In this document: in pieces, positions 44,142 through 56,649 of the stretch | Numbering within the stretch: the stretch's first letter is position 1 | How the letters are laid out: every line of letters starts with the position of its first letter | Source: Megaustenia siamemsis | Taxonomy: Eukaryota > Mollusca > Gastropoda > Stylommatophora > Ariophantidae | Length of the DNA: 64,000 nucleotides | NCBI GenBank assembly: GCA_032433765.1 | Contig: JAVIAB010000073.1 | Span: forward strand, 70,507,959-70,571,958 | Direction: 5' to 3' | Made by a program: the position numbers and the translations under genes | The notes under the pieces: generated by a model | Database searches by the model: none | What the model saw: the letters and a program-made list of their open reading frames with translations, nothing else | Told to the model about the DNA's origin: nothing

Positions 44142-44398
44142 GAGCCGCGATAGCTCAGTGGTTAGTGAAGTGGACTACAGAGGACAAGAGGTAGGGTTCG
44201 ATCCCAACCGACGGCTTCGAGGTTCACCCAGCCTTTAATGGGTACCGGATTTTTTTCTGGGAAAGTAAAGTGGCGCGGGAGTAATACCGACCACATTACC
44301 CCAAAAATCATGTGCCGAAGGTCTGTTGAATTTATGGTGACTAACACCATATTCCCTATACGCCACTTGACGTAACGGTGGTACTTTACTTTACTTTA
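44142..44398 (+). mobile_element. SINE-1 copy, plus, 13-bp target duplication
   Basis: Flanked by CTTATAGTAAAAC (44129-44141, 44399-44411). It shows the family's layout in the sense direction: tRNA-like head with A-box GATAGCTCAGTGG and B-box GGGTTCGATCCC, body, and a (TTTAC)n tail. Confidence 0.95.
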
Positions 44399-44584
44399 CT
44401 TATAGTAAAACAGATTGTTTTCTCACAGAAAAATATCAACACTGTGACAACTTCGTAGCTTCAGGGCTTTATTAGCATTTAATTCCAGATATATTATACC
44501 CATCTATATATTGTCTGTTGGAGCCGGAGACGGGGCACGGGTGATAAGTCTTGTCTCTATGTCCAACGATCTTTGCTGTTAAGT

Positions 44585-44830
44585 GTCAGACTTTACGATG
44601 AATGATAATATCGTACGACAGGGAACAGTTGGCTGTGTTCACTTTCTGCGCGGTTTCGCCTTATGTCTTTTGGCGTGTGCTGAGACTGCTACGATGGGGA
44701 CTACAGTTACCTTTCTTTGTTTGGGAGATGTGTTAGTAATTCGGATGATTCCACTGGCACGGGTGGTTGAACAATTATGGATTTTAATTCGTTTGCAGTG
44801 ATACCGAGGCCTTACATAACCAATAATCAA
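44585..44830 (-). repeat. Dispersed repeat X, copy 3
   Basis: Same orientation as copy 1, with the basic-peptide frame open on minus (RYHCKRIKIHNCS, RKVTVVPI, SAHAKRHKAKP). It is the best-conserved copy of that frame. Confidence 0.6.
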
Positions 44831-45093
44831 TAACCAATGTCAGACTTTTGCACAGGACCCACAGTGTGTCTCGTCTAACGTCCATGTTCTGGGCGAGCCT
44901 TTCAACCCCGGCAATAGTGATGTATTTCCATGGAAAATAATTAAACCATAGCGCAGACAGTTAGTGGCTAAATTGGTTAAGTTTTACTGCTTTACAATAA
45001 TCAAACTAACTCCGGCTGTAAGTCTTGCCAGAAAGTTATAGCCGAGCTTGATGTCCGAATCAGGGATTCTTAAATTATTTATCTTCGTCGTCG

Positions 45094-45915
<822 letters not shown>

Positions 45916-45917
45916 AG

Positions 45918-46440
45918 ATCTCTTCTTCTTCTTCCTCTTTCCTACCTCATCTGCCTTTCAGCGTTGATGGGAGATATTATTTGCGGTCTTTTGCTCTTCT
46001 ATTCGCCCCTGCTGCTGTTATGTTTCCTAGTGCTTTTAATATTCCATCGATCCATCTTTTTCGTGGTCGACCCTTGGATCTGGTGTTCTCACAACGTGTG
46101 CTGATGGCTCGTTGTGTTGAGTTTTGATCGTTCTGCCTTGTCACATGGTCAAATCATTTTATCTGTTGTTTCCTTATATATTCTATGGCGTGGGGGATAT
46201 TCTTAGGTTTTTTCTCAGTTCTTCATTTCAGATCTTATCTCATAGACTGTTTCCTGTCATTCGTCAAACACATTTAATCTCAGTAGAGGTTATTTTTCTT
46301 GTTGTTCTTGCATCTAGGGTCCAGGTCTGGCATTGGTAGCACAATGTTGGGATGAAGATTGATAACTGCCCGATGATTTGACAAGCGTTGTTGCAACTTG
46401 ATTCTATCTCTGCTGTTTGAGAATTATCGTTTGTCTTCTT
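45918..46440 (-). mobile_element. RTE-E 3' fragment, minus, with (GAA)n tail
   Basis: On minus it reads the family C-terminus (GRPRKRWIDGI, ANRRAKDRK) with stops, and ends in (GAA)n. It parallels the better copy at 58838-59276. Confidence 0.75.
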
Positions 46441-46990
46441 CTTCTTCTCTTCTTTTCTCTTTCACTGATACCTAAAAGGTGTCGTGGTTTATATCATTTG
46501 TCGTTCTTGTGCTGCTCGAATTGTCTGAATTAGTGATTTTCCTTTGTTGTTACATGTCTCTGTCACTGCATCTATCCATCTTTTTCTGGGTCTTCCTCTT
46601 GGTCTTTTTCCATGCATTCTCGAGAAGAACGCCCTTGATGATGATTGATGAAGATTCATTCTGACCAGGTGGCCAAACAATTAAAGTTGTTGTTCTATAT
46701 ATTCTTGGCAGGCTTTTGTTCCTACTATTTTTCTTATGGTTTCATTTGGTATTCTATCTCTTCTTGTGTTGTTTGTTACTTTTCTCTTTTCTCAAACAAG
46801 TAACAAACAACACAAGAAGAGATAGAATACCAAATGAAACCATAAGAAAAATAGTCTTGTCTGTGTTAATACAAACCGAAATGTTTTTGGAAGAAAAGCC
46901 AGATATTATCGAGTTTGATGAGACCAACTCCTTCTATTGTTCTAGCCTGTGTAAACATTGATTTACATTAGGTAGTATAGTGTTTGCTTT
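46441..46990 (-). mobile_element. Second RTE-E-type fragment with foldback, minus
   Basis: On minus MFGHLVRMNLHQSSS, RPRGRPRKRWIDAV and a (GAA)n tail at 46438-46452. Its inner end is a perfect inverted repeat, after which the same family is read on plus (TNNTRRDRIPNETIRKIV). Confidence 0.7.
46724..46855. repeat. 58-bp perfect inverted repeat, 16-nt loop
   Basis: Arms 46724-46781 and 46798-46855 are exact complements. Both arms encode the same RTE segment in opposite directions. Confidence 0.95.
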
Positions 46991-47009
46991 AAATGTGTTT
47001 TCTTACACT

Positions 47010-47545
47010 CTTATGAATAGGAATGGCAAAGAGCAATTTTAATGCCATGAAAAATATACTAAGATCAAAACAAATAACACCAGGACCAAAATTAAAAATA
47101 GCAAAATGTTATATCTTCTCAACATTCCTGTATGGTGCAGACTTATGGACATTAGACAAGAAAACAGAACAGAAAATTGAAGCCTTTGAAATGTGGATTT
47201 ATAGAAGAATATGTAGAATTGGATGGAAAGAAACGAAAACAAATTATGAAGTAATTAACTAAACATGAAAAAATAAAGAAATACTAAACACAATTAAAAT
47301 AAGACAAATGAGAATTTTGGGTCATGTTAAAAGACAGCACCCTACTAAAAGTAATCTTGGAAGGGAAAACAGAAGGTAAAAGAGGTAGAGGCAGACAAAG
47401 ACCAACATGGACGAGTAACATCAAAAGATTAGCAAGTTAGCCTATGACACTCTGCACCATCAAAGCAAAATACAGAGCGGAATGGCGCTCTATGGTAGCC
47501 AACCTTCGATGCCGAGACAGCACTCAATGATGATGATAATGATGA
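47010..47545 (+). mobile_element. RTE-A 3' fragment, plus
   Basis: [28 protein letters not shown] and [13 protein letters not shown], then stops. It ends in GATGATGAT repeats at 47528-47553. Confidence 0.88.
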
Positions 47546-47553
47546 TGATGATG

Positions 47554-47783
47554 AATATTCTAATCACTCATCTTAAGAGATGGGTTTTTTTTTTTAATTG
47601 GAAGTCACCCGAGCTAAACAAATCACACACCAATCAGTTTTTATCACAGGGAGACGTGTGTTCTCAGATTGCTATGTTTTGTCATTTTTCGTTCGTCCAT
47701 TTATTAGTTTCATAATTCCTCTACATCTTCATCTACACAATCCTCTGCATCTTCTGCTTTGTAAAACTAACTTAACAGTCAAG
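47554..47783. other. No recognisable feature
   Basis: Spacer up to the target site of the next SINE. Confidence 0.35.
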
Positions 47784-47795
47784 TATATAAGTAAT

Positions 47796-48072
47796 GGAGC
47801 CTATGTGGCTTAGTAGTTAGTGTGCACGCTTCCTGACCAGAAGGGCCCGGGATCAATCCCCAGCAGTGGCGGATTTTTTTCGGACTGACTAGACTCCGAG
47901 GTTCACCCAGCCTCTAAAAATGGGTACTAGAGATTTTTCTGGAAAGTAAGGGCGGCCTGGCAGGATACCGACCACATCACCTAAATATGTGCAGTGGTCA
48001 TAGAAAAATATGGTCACTAACACCATATTCCCCATACGACTAGCAAGGCGTGAAGGGAATCTTTACTTGACT
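47796..48072 (+). mobile_element. SINE-2 copy, plus, 12-bp target duplication
   Basis: Flanked by TATATAAGTAAT (47784-47795, 48073-48084). The tRNA-like head (GGCTTAGTAGTTAGTGTGCA) differs from SINE-1, but the 3' half (GGTTCACCCAGCC, CACTAACACCATATTCCC) is shared. Confidence 0.92.
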
Positions 48073-48169
48073 TATATAAGTAATACAAAGCTATATACAA
48101 CAGCGCCGAATATCAACAACAGTCAGCTTCCTAAATTCTGTAAATTCGAAAAGGCAACACACAGCACAC

Positions 48170-48462
48170 GCTTACATACACATATACTTACGTGCATACG
48201 TGTACATACATATACACATATATACCCACCTACCAATCCATACATATATATGTACACACATAGTTACATATACACATGTATACATACACACACACACATA
48301 CACATATACGCACTACATATGTACATTTATGCGCATACATACATACATACATACATACATACATACATACATACATACATACATACATACATACATACAT
48401 ACACAGACACACATACATACACACACTTATATATACACAGACACACATACACACATTTTAAA
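48170..48462. repeat. (CATA)n / (ACAC)n microsatellite region
   Basis: Perfect ACAT units at about 48335-48402, flanked by impure ACATATAC and ACACAC runs. Confidence 0.93.
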
Positions 48463-48469
48463 GGGACAT

Positions 48470-49540
48470 ACCTCATGGCAACAGAAGCGAGGACGATCTA
48501 GTCACGTCCCTACATAAAAGTAGTAGCATAGAAACGATCAAGTAAACGGCTGGCCAGGCAAGAACAAGATATAAGAATATAACGAGAGGACAGGTCTGTC
48601 AAGATATGTCGTCAACGCAGAAGCCATAACTGTGTTGGATATTCACTGTGGCTGCGTTCGATAAGCAGACGGCTCAATAAGTTAATTTAAGGACAAGACG
48701 CCAGTTTTTATTTAGCGTGTGCTCAATATTTGTTCAACGCTTTGGGACAATGCTGTCTAGAAGCTCATGGTTTGTGCTTCCGTTTAAGACAAATGTGTAA
48801 TATCGACATGCCTTTATACGTGGTTTTGGAATAACGGAAATATTGTGTTTTATTATATGCAGGGAGAATATGCACGTACGTGAATGCTATAATAATGTTT
48901 ATTTGTGTGTTACACCATCCCGTCATATCACTATTACTCAAACTTAAACTGACACCAAACCATGAAAATTTACTAACAAGAGCAAATGATGAATATTATA
49001 TTTAAATCATCCATGTATTATAATTTTCAAACGTGATTCCATCTAAGGCGCAAGGGAAAGACATCAAAACATATACATGGAATACTTCACTTTCATTCAC
49101 AAAAATCATTAATGTCGCTAAAACTATATCTCGTCTTTTCATTCTCTTCTTTTTCATTTCACATGATGTAATTGCACGCTCGTATCTTTCAAGAACCGTC
49201 AAAGCCAGAAATTGGTAGCAATATATTGGTACAAACAGGTCATCTAACAAATTCCTTTAGGAAAGCAATGTAGAATTTTGAAAAAAAAGAACGAAAAAAA
49301 AAAAAAGAAATAATAAGAAATGAAACTATGATAGATAGACTCGAACAGCTGTAGCTAGAAAAATTCTACTTGAAATCAAGATCCAACCTGATGGAGGCCA
49401 ACTGTGATAGCCAACGAAAACGCTGAAGTAAAAACAATGAGGATACACACGCCTACACGAGTTTTGACAAACGATTGGTTCGTTGGTTTTTTTTTTTGTT
49501 TTTGTTTTTTTTTTCGCTTGAAACCATGGTGTCATTTCAA
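48470..49540. other. No recognisable feature
   Basis: About 1 kb of AT-rich unique-looking sequence with A-runs at 49280-49310 and T-runs at 49488-49514. Confidence 0.4.
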
Positions 49541-49541
49541 T

Positions 49542-49770
49542 TTGGGAGCCTCAGTGGCTGAGTGGTTAATGTGCCCGCTTCCTGACCAGAAGGGTCAGAG
49601 TTCGATCCCCAGAAATAGCGGATGTTATTTTCGGTCTTACAGACTCAGTGGTTCACCCAGCCTTAAAAAAGGGTACCAATGATTTTGTGTAGCAAGTGAA
49701 GGCGGCCTGGCGTGATACCATATTCTCCATAAGCCTGGCATGGCGTTGAGGGAACCTTTACTCTACTTTC
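49542..49770 (+). mobile_element. SINE-2 copy, plus
   Basis: GAGCCTCAGTGGCTGAGTGG head with B-box GAGTTCGATCCCC, then the shared body and a TTTACTCTACTTT tail. Confidence 0.85.
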
Positions 49771-49829
49771 TAGTTCCATCATGTCAACAGAGAAACAGAT
49801 TAAACTCGCATGATCAAAAGACATGAATT

Positions 49830-49965
49830 GAAGAAAAAAAATCTCTCGAAAACTGAGAAGAGCCAACATCACTGACCTTCGTCACAATAGTGGACCATCT
49901 CTCGAGAACTGAGAATAACCAACATCATTCAGGGCCCTCGTCATGTCAATGGACCATCTCTCGCC
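49830..49965. repeat. Two-copy repeat beginning TCTCTCGA
   Basis: A unit of about 65 bp (CTGAGAA...CCAACATCA...GGACCATCTCTCG) occurs twice before the next array. Confidence 0.6.
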
Positions 49966-50127
49966 TCGATGGCTAAGTGGTTAGTGTGCTCGCCTCGGTG
50001 GCTAAGTGGTTAGTGTGCTCGCCTCGGTGGCTAAGTGGTTAGTGTGCTCGCCTCGGTGGCTAAGTGGTTAGTGTGCTCGCCTCGGTGGCTAAGTGGTTAG
50101 TGTGCTCGCCTCGGTGGCTAAGTGGTT
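49966..50127. repeat. 29-bp minisatellite derived from a SINE head
   Basis: Five to six copies of CCTCGGTGGCTAAGTGGTTA, GTGTGCTCG. The unit is the A-box half of a tRNA-like SINE head. Confidence 0.85.
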
Positions 50128-50862
50128 GCCTGACGTTATATATGTTTGACTGGCTGCTTGACGTTATATATGACTGGTTGCCTGACATTACAAATGGTTG
50201 CCTGGTGCTTGACGTTATATATGTCTGCCTGACGTTATATATGTTTGCCTGGTGCTTGACGTTATATATGTTTGTCTGGTTGCCTGACGTTATATATCTT
50301 TGCCAGGTTGCCCGACGTTATATATCGTTGCCAGGTTGCCTAACGTTATATATGTTTGCCAGGTTGCCTGGCGTTATATATGTTTGCCAGGTTGCCTAAC
50401 GTGATATATGTTTGCCAGGTTGCCTAACGTTATATATGTTTGCCAGGTTGCCTAACGTTATATATGTTTGCCAGGTTGCCTGACGCTATATATGTTTGCC
50501 AGGTTGCCTAACGTTATATATGTTTGCCAGGTTGCCTAACGTTATATATGTTTGCCAGGTTGCCTAACGTTATATATGTTTGCCAGGTTGCCTAACGTTA
50601 TATATGTTTGCCAGGTTGCCTAACGTTATATATGTTTGCCAGGTTGCCTAACGTTATATATGTTTGCCAGGTTGCCTGACGTTATATATGTTTGCCAGGT
50701 TGCCTGACGTTATATATGTTTGCCAGGTTGCCTGACGTTATATATGTTTGCTAGGTTGCCTGACGTTATATATGTTTGCCAGGTTGCCTGACATTATATA
50801 TGTTTGCCAGGTTGCCTACCGTTATATATGTTTGCCTGGTTGCCTGACGTTATATATGTTGA
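50128..50862. repeat. 28-bp minisatellite
   Basis: About 26 units of GTTGCCTAACGTTATATATG, TTTGCCAG, starting directly from the last SINE-head unit (AAGTGGTTGCCTGACG). Its left end is irregular. Confidence 0.95.
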
Positions 50863-50869
50863 CTTTTTT

Positions 50870-51235
50870 AAACCGTGACTCATAAACTCAACCTAATACC
50901 AGCGCACTGTTGTTTCTTTCCCACAGTGTAACTGCAGGTGTATAATTTGATGTTGCCAGCCACATATTGGCATCACTACCACCTCCGACCTCCTTCTAAC
51001 GTTCTCAGTAATCGCAAATCAATAACCATGACTAGTTTATTGTTACGTAACTGGGACAATAGGTATCGATTTCAGATAATTATACATCTGGGCCATTTCA
51101 CTTTCATCATATTTTATACAAGTGTGCTTTCTCATCTTTCGACTTTTGTCATGCTGTTTGTGTCGTGAAGATTCGAATGTGTAGCTTACTGGACATTACA
51201 CGTTTTGTGCTTTGAGATGTACGCAATTCATATAA
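50870..51235. other. No firm feature
   Basis: TGTTTCTTTCCCACAG at 50913-50928 is acceptor-like, but no coding frame follows. Confidence 0.35.
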
Positions 51236-51239
51236 TGGA

Positions 51240-51860
51240 TTTCACATTCTGTCTCTCCATCGTTTTCTATGTCGTCTGTTTGCCTTATAAGTCGTCTGTT
51301 TGCCTTATAAGTTGTCATTTGGCATTGTAGGTAGTCCGTTTGCCTTATAAGTCGTCTGTTTGCTTGTAAGTCGGCCGTATGTTTGCTCTGTACGTCGTAC
51401 ATTTGCTTTGTCGTTTGTGGGTATGCTTGTCTTGAAAGTTGTCTATTTTTCCTGTAGGTCACCCGTTTGCCTTGTAGGTCGTCTGTTTTCCTTGTAGTAC
51501 GTCCGTTTGCCTTGTAGGTCGTCTGTTTTCCTTGTAGTACGTCCGTTTGCCTTGTAGGTCGTCTGTTTTCCTTGTAGTACGTCATTTGCCTTGTAGGTCG
51601 TCTTTTTTCCTTGTAGTACGTCCGTTTGCCTTGTAGGTCGTCTGTTTTCCTTGTAGTACTTCCGTTTGCCTTGTAGGTCGTCTGTTTTCCTTGTAGTACG
51701 TCCGTTTGCTTTGTAGGTCGTCTGTTTTCCTTGTAGTACGTCCGTTTGTCTTGTAGGTCGTCTGTTTTTCTTGTAGTACGTCCGTTTGCCTTGTAGGTCG
51801 TCAGTTTTCCTCGGAGGTTGTCCGCTTCCTTGTTTTTTTTTGTTTGTTTTTTTTGTCGTT
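51240..51860. repeat. 40-bp minisatellite (20-bp half-units)
   Basis: GTCGTCTGTTTTCCTTGTAG alternates with TACGTCCGTTTGCCTTGTAG. It is ordered in the middle and degenerate at the edges. Confidence 0.94.
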
Positions 51861-51864
51861 AATT

Positions 51865-52320
51865 TTTCTTGTAGATCCTCTGTTTGCACTGAAGTCCGTG
51901 GTTTTCACGTAGTATTCTCATGTTGCAAGTTGAATGGCTTTAATTCTGATCATATATCCGAATCATTTAATTCTATCTTTTTCGATATATTATAATTTAC
52001 TGACATTTAGACAATTTATCGTCAGTGCATTAACACAATTCTCACATGATAACTGGAAAATACGACAATTTTTAAGAGAAATAAATAAAATGCAAGTTCA
52101 CGAACTGTAAACACTTTGAAAACACGTAACAAATAAGGTTGATTTGGTATCATTTTCATATGAAGATTGCACTAGGTGACACCAACTGTCACCAGGGGCA
52201 GCGAATGGTGTAAACAAAATACAAGCTGTATCTGTTTCATCTTCGATTATTTGATACTCTCTTCTTTGTCAAGCGTATTGAAATTTGATGTTTGGGGTGT
52301 ACGAACGGTAGTCCCAGATG
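51865..52320. other. No recognisable feature
   Basis: AT-rich unique-looking spacer. Confidence 0.4.
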
Positions 52321-52515
52321 ATCATCATCATCATCATGTACCGTATCGGTTGGCGTTGGCGATCATGTCCTTCCACAATCTTCTATCCACAGTACATCCA
52401 CAGTGCATCGTATGAGTTCTGTTGTTGACTGTTTTCCATGCCATGACACCAAGCTATCCAGTATTTTTTCTCTTTGTCGTCAGCAATCTCTCTTTCCTTC
52501 CATTTGTATGGTCCT
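52321..52515 (-). mobile_element. RTE-2 3' fragment, minus
   Basis: The (CAT)n tail at the left is followed by the family terminus in reverse (GGCGATCATGTCCTTCCACA). A short internal duplication lies at 52390-52408. Confidence 0.82.
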
Positions 52516-52621
52516 CCAATGTATCTATGACATAGGTTTAAAAAATACTAAGGTCAAGCTGTGTCCACTATTCGACGAAATCGAGAGTTCACCCCAACGC
52601 TCTTAAGACGAAAGATAGGTG

Positions 52622-52731
<110 letters not shown>

Positions 52732-52734
52732 CAA

Positions 52735-53242
52735 CTAAAAACAAAAGAATAGGTATGGCAAAAAGTAATTTTAATGCCATGAAAAATATACTAACAACAA
52801 AACAAATATCAGCAGGGCTGAAACTAAGAATGGCAAAATGTTACATCTTCTCAATATTCCTGTCTAGTGCAGAAACATGGACATTAGACAAGAAAACAGA
52901 ACAGAAAACTGAAGCCCTTGAAATGTGGATATATAGAAGAATATGTAGAATTGGATGGAAAGAGGAGAAAACAATCAATGAAGTCTTAAAACAACTAAAA
53001 AAATTAAAAGAGAACTGCTAAACACAGTTCATACAAGACAAATACGATTTTTGGGCCATGTTAAAAGACACAACAGCATACTAAAAGTAATCTTGGAGGG
53101 GAAAATACAAGGTAAAAGAGGCAGAGGCAGACCACGACTAACATGGACGAGTAACATCAACAGATGGACACGTCAGCCTATGACAACGTGCACCATCACA
53201 GACAGAAACAGAGCAGAATGGCGCTCCATGGTAGCCGTTATC
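52735..53242 (+). mobile_element. RTE-A 3' fragment, plus
   Basis: [49 protein letters not shown], then a shift and GHVKRHNSILK, GKRGRGRPRLTWTSNI. It stops at VAVISAKKY-type text where another RTE begins. It lacks the usual (GAT)n tail. Confidence 0.88.
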
Positions 53243-53925
53243 AGTGCCAAGAAATATATTACGCAGAATCATTCTGGAGAGAGTAAAAGAGGCCAGAGGA
53301 AATATATAGATGGTCTAGCTAAAGAGGCAGAGGAAGCAGCAAATAAAAGGAATTATAAAGCACTGTACAACCGTACACAGAAAATTATGTGGAAAATACA
53401 AACAGATCACTGCCTTTATTAGAGATAAGACAGGAAATCTGCTTAGTACTATAAGGGAACACATGGAGAGATGGAAATAGCACTTTGAAGAACTTTTTGA
53501 ACAGACCCGGCACAAATAACCCTCCTGATATACTACCAGCAGAAGTTATTTTAAAAAATGGTAAAACCACAGGACCAGATGAAATTCCTTCGGAAGTCAT
53601 GAAAGCAGATATTAACACCTCTACCATGATGTTACATAATCTATTAGATAAAATTTGGGAGACGGAAGAAGGTTATATGATCAACTACCATTAGAAAGGA
53701 AGTTTACAAGAGTGTACAGAGTATATGGGAATTATGCTGCTATCAGTTCCAGAATGAATAAAAAATATTAAGTAGATTTATTCTGGAGATACTAAAAGAG
53801 GCCATAGATAAACATTTGAGAGACGCACGCGTAGGTTTAAGGAAGAACAGATAATGTGCTGATCACATAACTACTCTACGTATAACAGTTGAACAAGGAT
53901 TACGAATAGGTATTTGATAGTTTAG
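53243..53925 (+). mobile_element. RTE-C linker and early RT fragment, plus
   Basis: GQRKYIDGLAKEAEEAANKR starts the endonuclease-RT linker. Downstream, other frames give KNGKTTGPDEIPSEVMKADI and text resembling the RT fingers and the RT acidic box. Stops and shifts are common. It belongs to a different RTE subfamily from the piece before it. Confidence 0.75.
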
Positions 53926-54315
53926 ACAGAGGTTCGACGTACCATTTACCAGCTGCATTGAATCGGAATGTCTGTTTTTTGATGTGCGATGGTCTGGAGA
54001 CCAGCTGTGTTTACAAATGTTTGGATAATATCTACATCAATCTCGGGCAGATGGTGCTCGTAAACCTGCGAGGGCCGACCATCTAAGGGCAGAATCCCCC
54101 TACAGAAAAGACAATCTGTTGCCTTGCAGGAAGATTGGGGACAATCAAAAGCTAAGGAAAGCAAACCAAAATAAAATACTGACAGAAATCGCATGCGCTG
54201 GGCCACTGGCGCAGAACACAGTGCAACGTTCTAACAGGTATGGGGCAATCGAATCACTTAAACTGACAGCTGACTTCATAAGAGTCTGGAATCCTACTCT
54301 GAATGAGATTTGATC
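53926..54315. other. No recognisable feature
   Basis: Unique-looking sequence. Confidence 0.4.

Positions 54316-54317
<2 letters not shown>

Positions 54318-54360
<43 letters not shown>
54318..54360. repeat. (GA)n microsatellite
   Basis: An uninterrupted run of about 20 GA units. Confidence 0.95.
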
Positions 54361-54362
<2 letters not shown>

Positions 54363-54494
54363 ATTTTAATTATGCTATTTCATTATCTCTTTATGTTCGT
54401 CATCCCATTTAGTATTCTCAGTCATCAATGTAACATTATTTCATCTTCTTTCTGGTGCTACTTTAATTCCGTTACAAATGTCAAGGACTAATAT

Positions 54495-55195
54495 CAGGGG
54501 GATCTTATCTTACTTTAGAAGCAGAATGATTAAACATAGGTAATGTAGGCATATCAGAGACAAGATGGAAAGAATATGAGTACAAACAGGACGAAAATTG
54601 TACATTTATATATCCAGGCAACATAGTAGAACATCAAAGAGATGTAGGAATAGTAATAAAAAGAGAGCTACAAAAATATATAATTACCCACTGTCTTCAT
54701 AGATTTACCCACTGGACATACAATGATAAGATCATACGTAACAACATGAAGAAAGTCAAAACCTATCCAGGAGCAGATATTAACTCAGATCATATTCCTG
54801 TAATGATTAAAGTGAAAGTCAAACTAAAGATAAACAAGCAAAAGATTAATTCATCAACAATACCACTAGACATAGCTGCTTTAAATCAAAAAGATGTTCA
54901 AGATACTTATACAATATAAGTAAAGAACACATATCAGAAAGAGTAAAGAAGAAGAGATTGAGCAATACAGAAGAGAAAGTCCTGATGAAAAGGTTACAAC
55001 CAACTGGCAATGCACAAATAAAAACATACAAGAAACTTGCGACATTTTAACCCCCCCCCCCCCCAAAAAAAAAAAAATAAAAAAAAAAAAGGAAAAGAAC
55101 AAAAAGAACAGAAATGGATAATTGACGCCATCTTGGAAAAAATGGAGGGAAAGAAGACAAGCGAAGAACACAACAATACAGCAAAATAGATAGTC
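54495..55195 (+). mobile_element. RTE endonuclease fragment with internal deletion, plus
   Basis: It opens NIGNVGISETRWKEYEYKQD and DVGIVIKRELQKYI, then jumps to KVKTYPGADINSDHIPVMIK, which is the end of the domain. The central endonuclease part is missing. A later part (about 54900-55190) has RTE linker-like text and a C-run/A-run at 55048-55090. Confidence 0.75.
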
Positions 55196-55199
55196 CGTA

Positions 55200-55480
55200 T
55201 CTCAGCCAAAGATGTCTAGAAATCATGTGTCAGCGTAGTAGATGGTTTGCTGTTCTCTGCACTTTGATATTCTCTTCTTCTGTAGAGCATCATGACAAGT
55301 CTATGAAGTCTAGTTCATCGACTGTCCAACTTATCCGAGTCCGCGTTCTGGCTCTGGTGGATTGTGTTTCGTTGTTTCGCTCTTGACCCGCGGACAAACC
55401 ATGCAATTTATTTTTATTTTTTTATATTTTAATGAATTCACATGCAGCTCTGATACCTAATTTTGTTTAATTCTTCGCTT
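55200..55480. other. No recognisable feature
   Basis: Spacer. Confidence 0.35.
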
Positions 55481-55482
55481 TT

Positions 55483-55685
55483 ATGGGGGAGCGTCAGTAA
55501 TGTAGTCAAAACACGCTGGCTTGGCGATAAGTGCTGACCGTAGAACGAGGGTTCAAATGCAGGTTGGCGCTCTTCAGTCCGTAAAGTTGACAAAGAAAAT
55601 GGGTACCTGAGTTGAAGAAAAAGTAACAACAGCGAGGGAGGACACTGGTCCTCACTCAACTCTAACTGCTGGACCATAGTGCTGT
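55483..55685 (+). mobile_element. Possible SINE with tRNA-like head
   Basis: GGGGAGCGTCAGTAATGTAG and GAGGGTTCAAATGCAGG (B-box-like) are about 70 bp apart. Low confidence. Confidence 0.35.
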
Positions 55686-55787
55686 ACGATTTTATATTTC
55701 ACTTCTCTACGACTTCAGTATGTTTCCTCACCACTTTTTCATTTGCAATATTGCCCGACACGTGTCAATTAGATACTTTCACGTTGG

Positions 55788-55882
55788 TCTGACACATTTC
55801 ACTTTTGTCATGTTTATTTTATTGATTTCTCTGGAATCTAGTTTCATTGAGTCTAGTGTCCAATTTCGACATTGATCGCACA
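55788..55882 (-). mobile_element. Decayed RTE-E scrap, minus
   Basis: GTCTGACACATTTCA...TCTAGTGTCCAATTTCGACA parallels 59172-59250 in the RTE-E family with about one difference in five. Confidence 0.55.
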
Positions 55883-56356
55883 AAGTTTGAATGACGTGAA
55901 TGTTGCTCTTTTTACCATTTTTGTTTATTCAATGGACCAATAACTTTGCGTCCAATATCCTGACATGTTCTGTTCCATTGTGAGTCTGTTTCATTTCTAT
56001 TTATTGTTTTTTGCCATATGTCACAAGACTAACTAGATTTTAGATTCATGTATATGCTTTAGTTTCCTTCTCTGCCTTTCACTTGTCATATTCATTATTT
56101 CTGTTTGCAATAATGAGCTATCTTCTATGGGGTTGGGGTAAATTTGGCTTGCAATATTTAGTAGGGATATTCCTTTCTGTTGACTGCGAACTCACAAGCT
56201 ATGCTTCCCTTTTTTATGTAGGTAGGACAAAGCGTTATTCCTGGATGTTTTATATTTGCTACCTATTTTAAATCTTGGCACTAACTCTTAAACTGAATAA
56301 AGTTAGATGAATTATTGTGCTGAAGTGAAGAGAATTCTCTCATTTGAACCACCAGG
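55883..56356. other. No recognisable feature
   Basis: AT-rich spacer up to the next SINE target site. Confidence 0.4.
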
Positions 56357-56368
56357 TAGTTGTGGACA

Positions 56369-56635
56369 AGTAAAGTAAAAAAGTAAGTAAAGATCCCCCG
56401 TCACGCCAAGTGGCGTATAGGGAATATGGTGTTAGTGACCATACATTTTACAGACCTTCAGCACATGGTTTTTTAGGTAATGTGGTCGGTATTACGCCCG
56501 TGCCGCTTTACTTTCCCATAAAAAATCCGGTACCCATTTAAGGCTGGGTGAACCCGAAAGCCGTCGGTTGGGATCGAACCCTACCCCTTGTCCTTTGTAG
56601 TCCAGTTCACTAACCACTGAGCTATCGCGGCTCCC
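56369..56635 (-). mobile_element. SINE-1 copy, minus, 12-bp target duplication
   Basis: Flanked by TAGTTGTGGACA (56357-56368) and TAGTCGTGGACA (56636-56647), one mismatch. Close to the family consensus over its full length. Confidence 0.94.
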
Positions 56636-56649
56636 TAGTCGTGGACAGT

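Noticed and set aside
44142..44215. tRNA gene
   Set aside because: A and B boxes are present, but no cloverleaf with paired acceptor and anticodon arms is evident, and the sequence continues into a SINE body with a target duplication.
50913..50950. Strong acceptor-like TTTCTTTCCCACAG
   Set aside because: No usable coding frame follows; the next GT would leave an 11-nt exon.
51196..51889. Charged minus-strand repeats (RKTDDLQGK) that look like a coiled coil
   Set aside because: Translation of the 40-bp minisatellite with no gene context.
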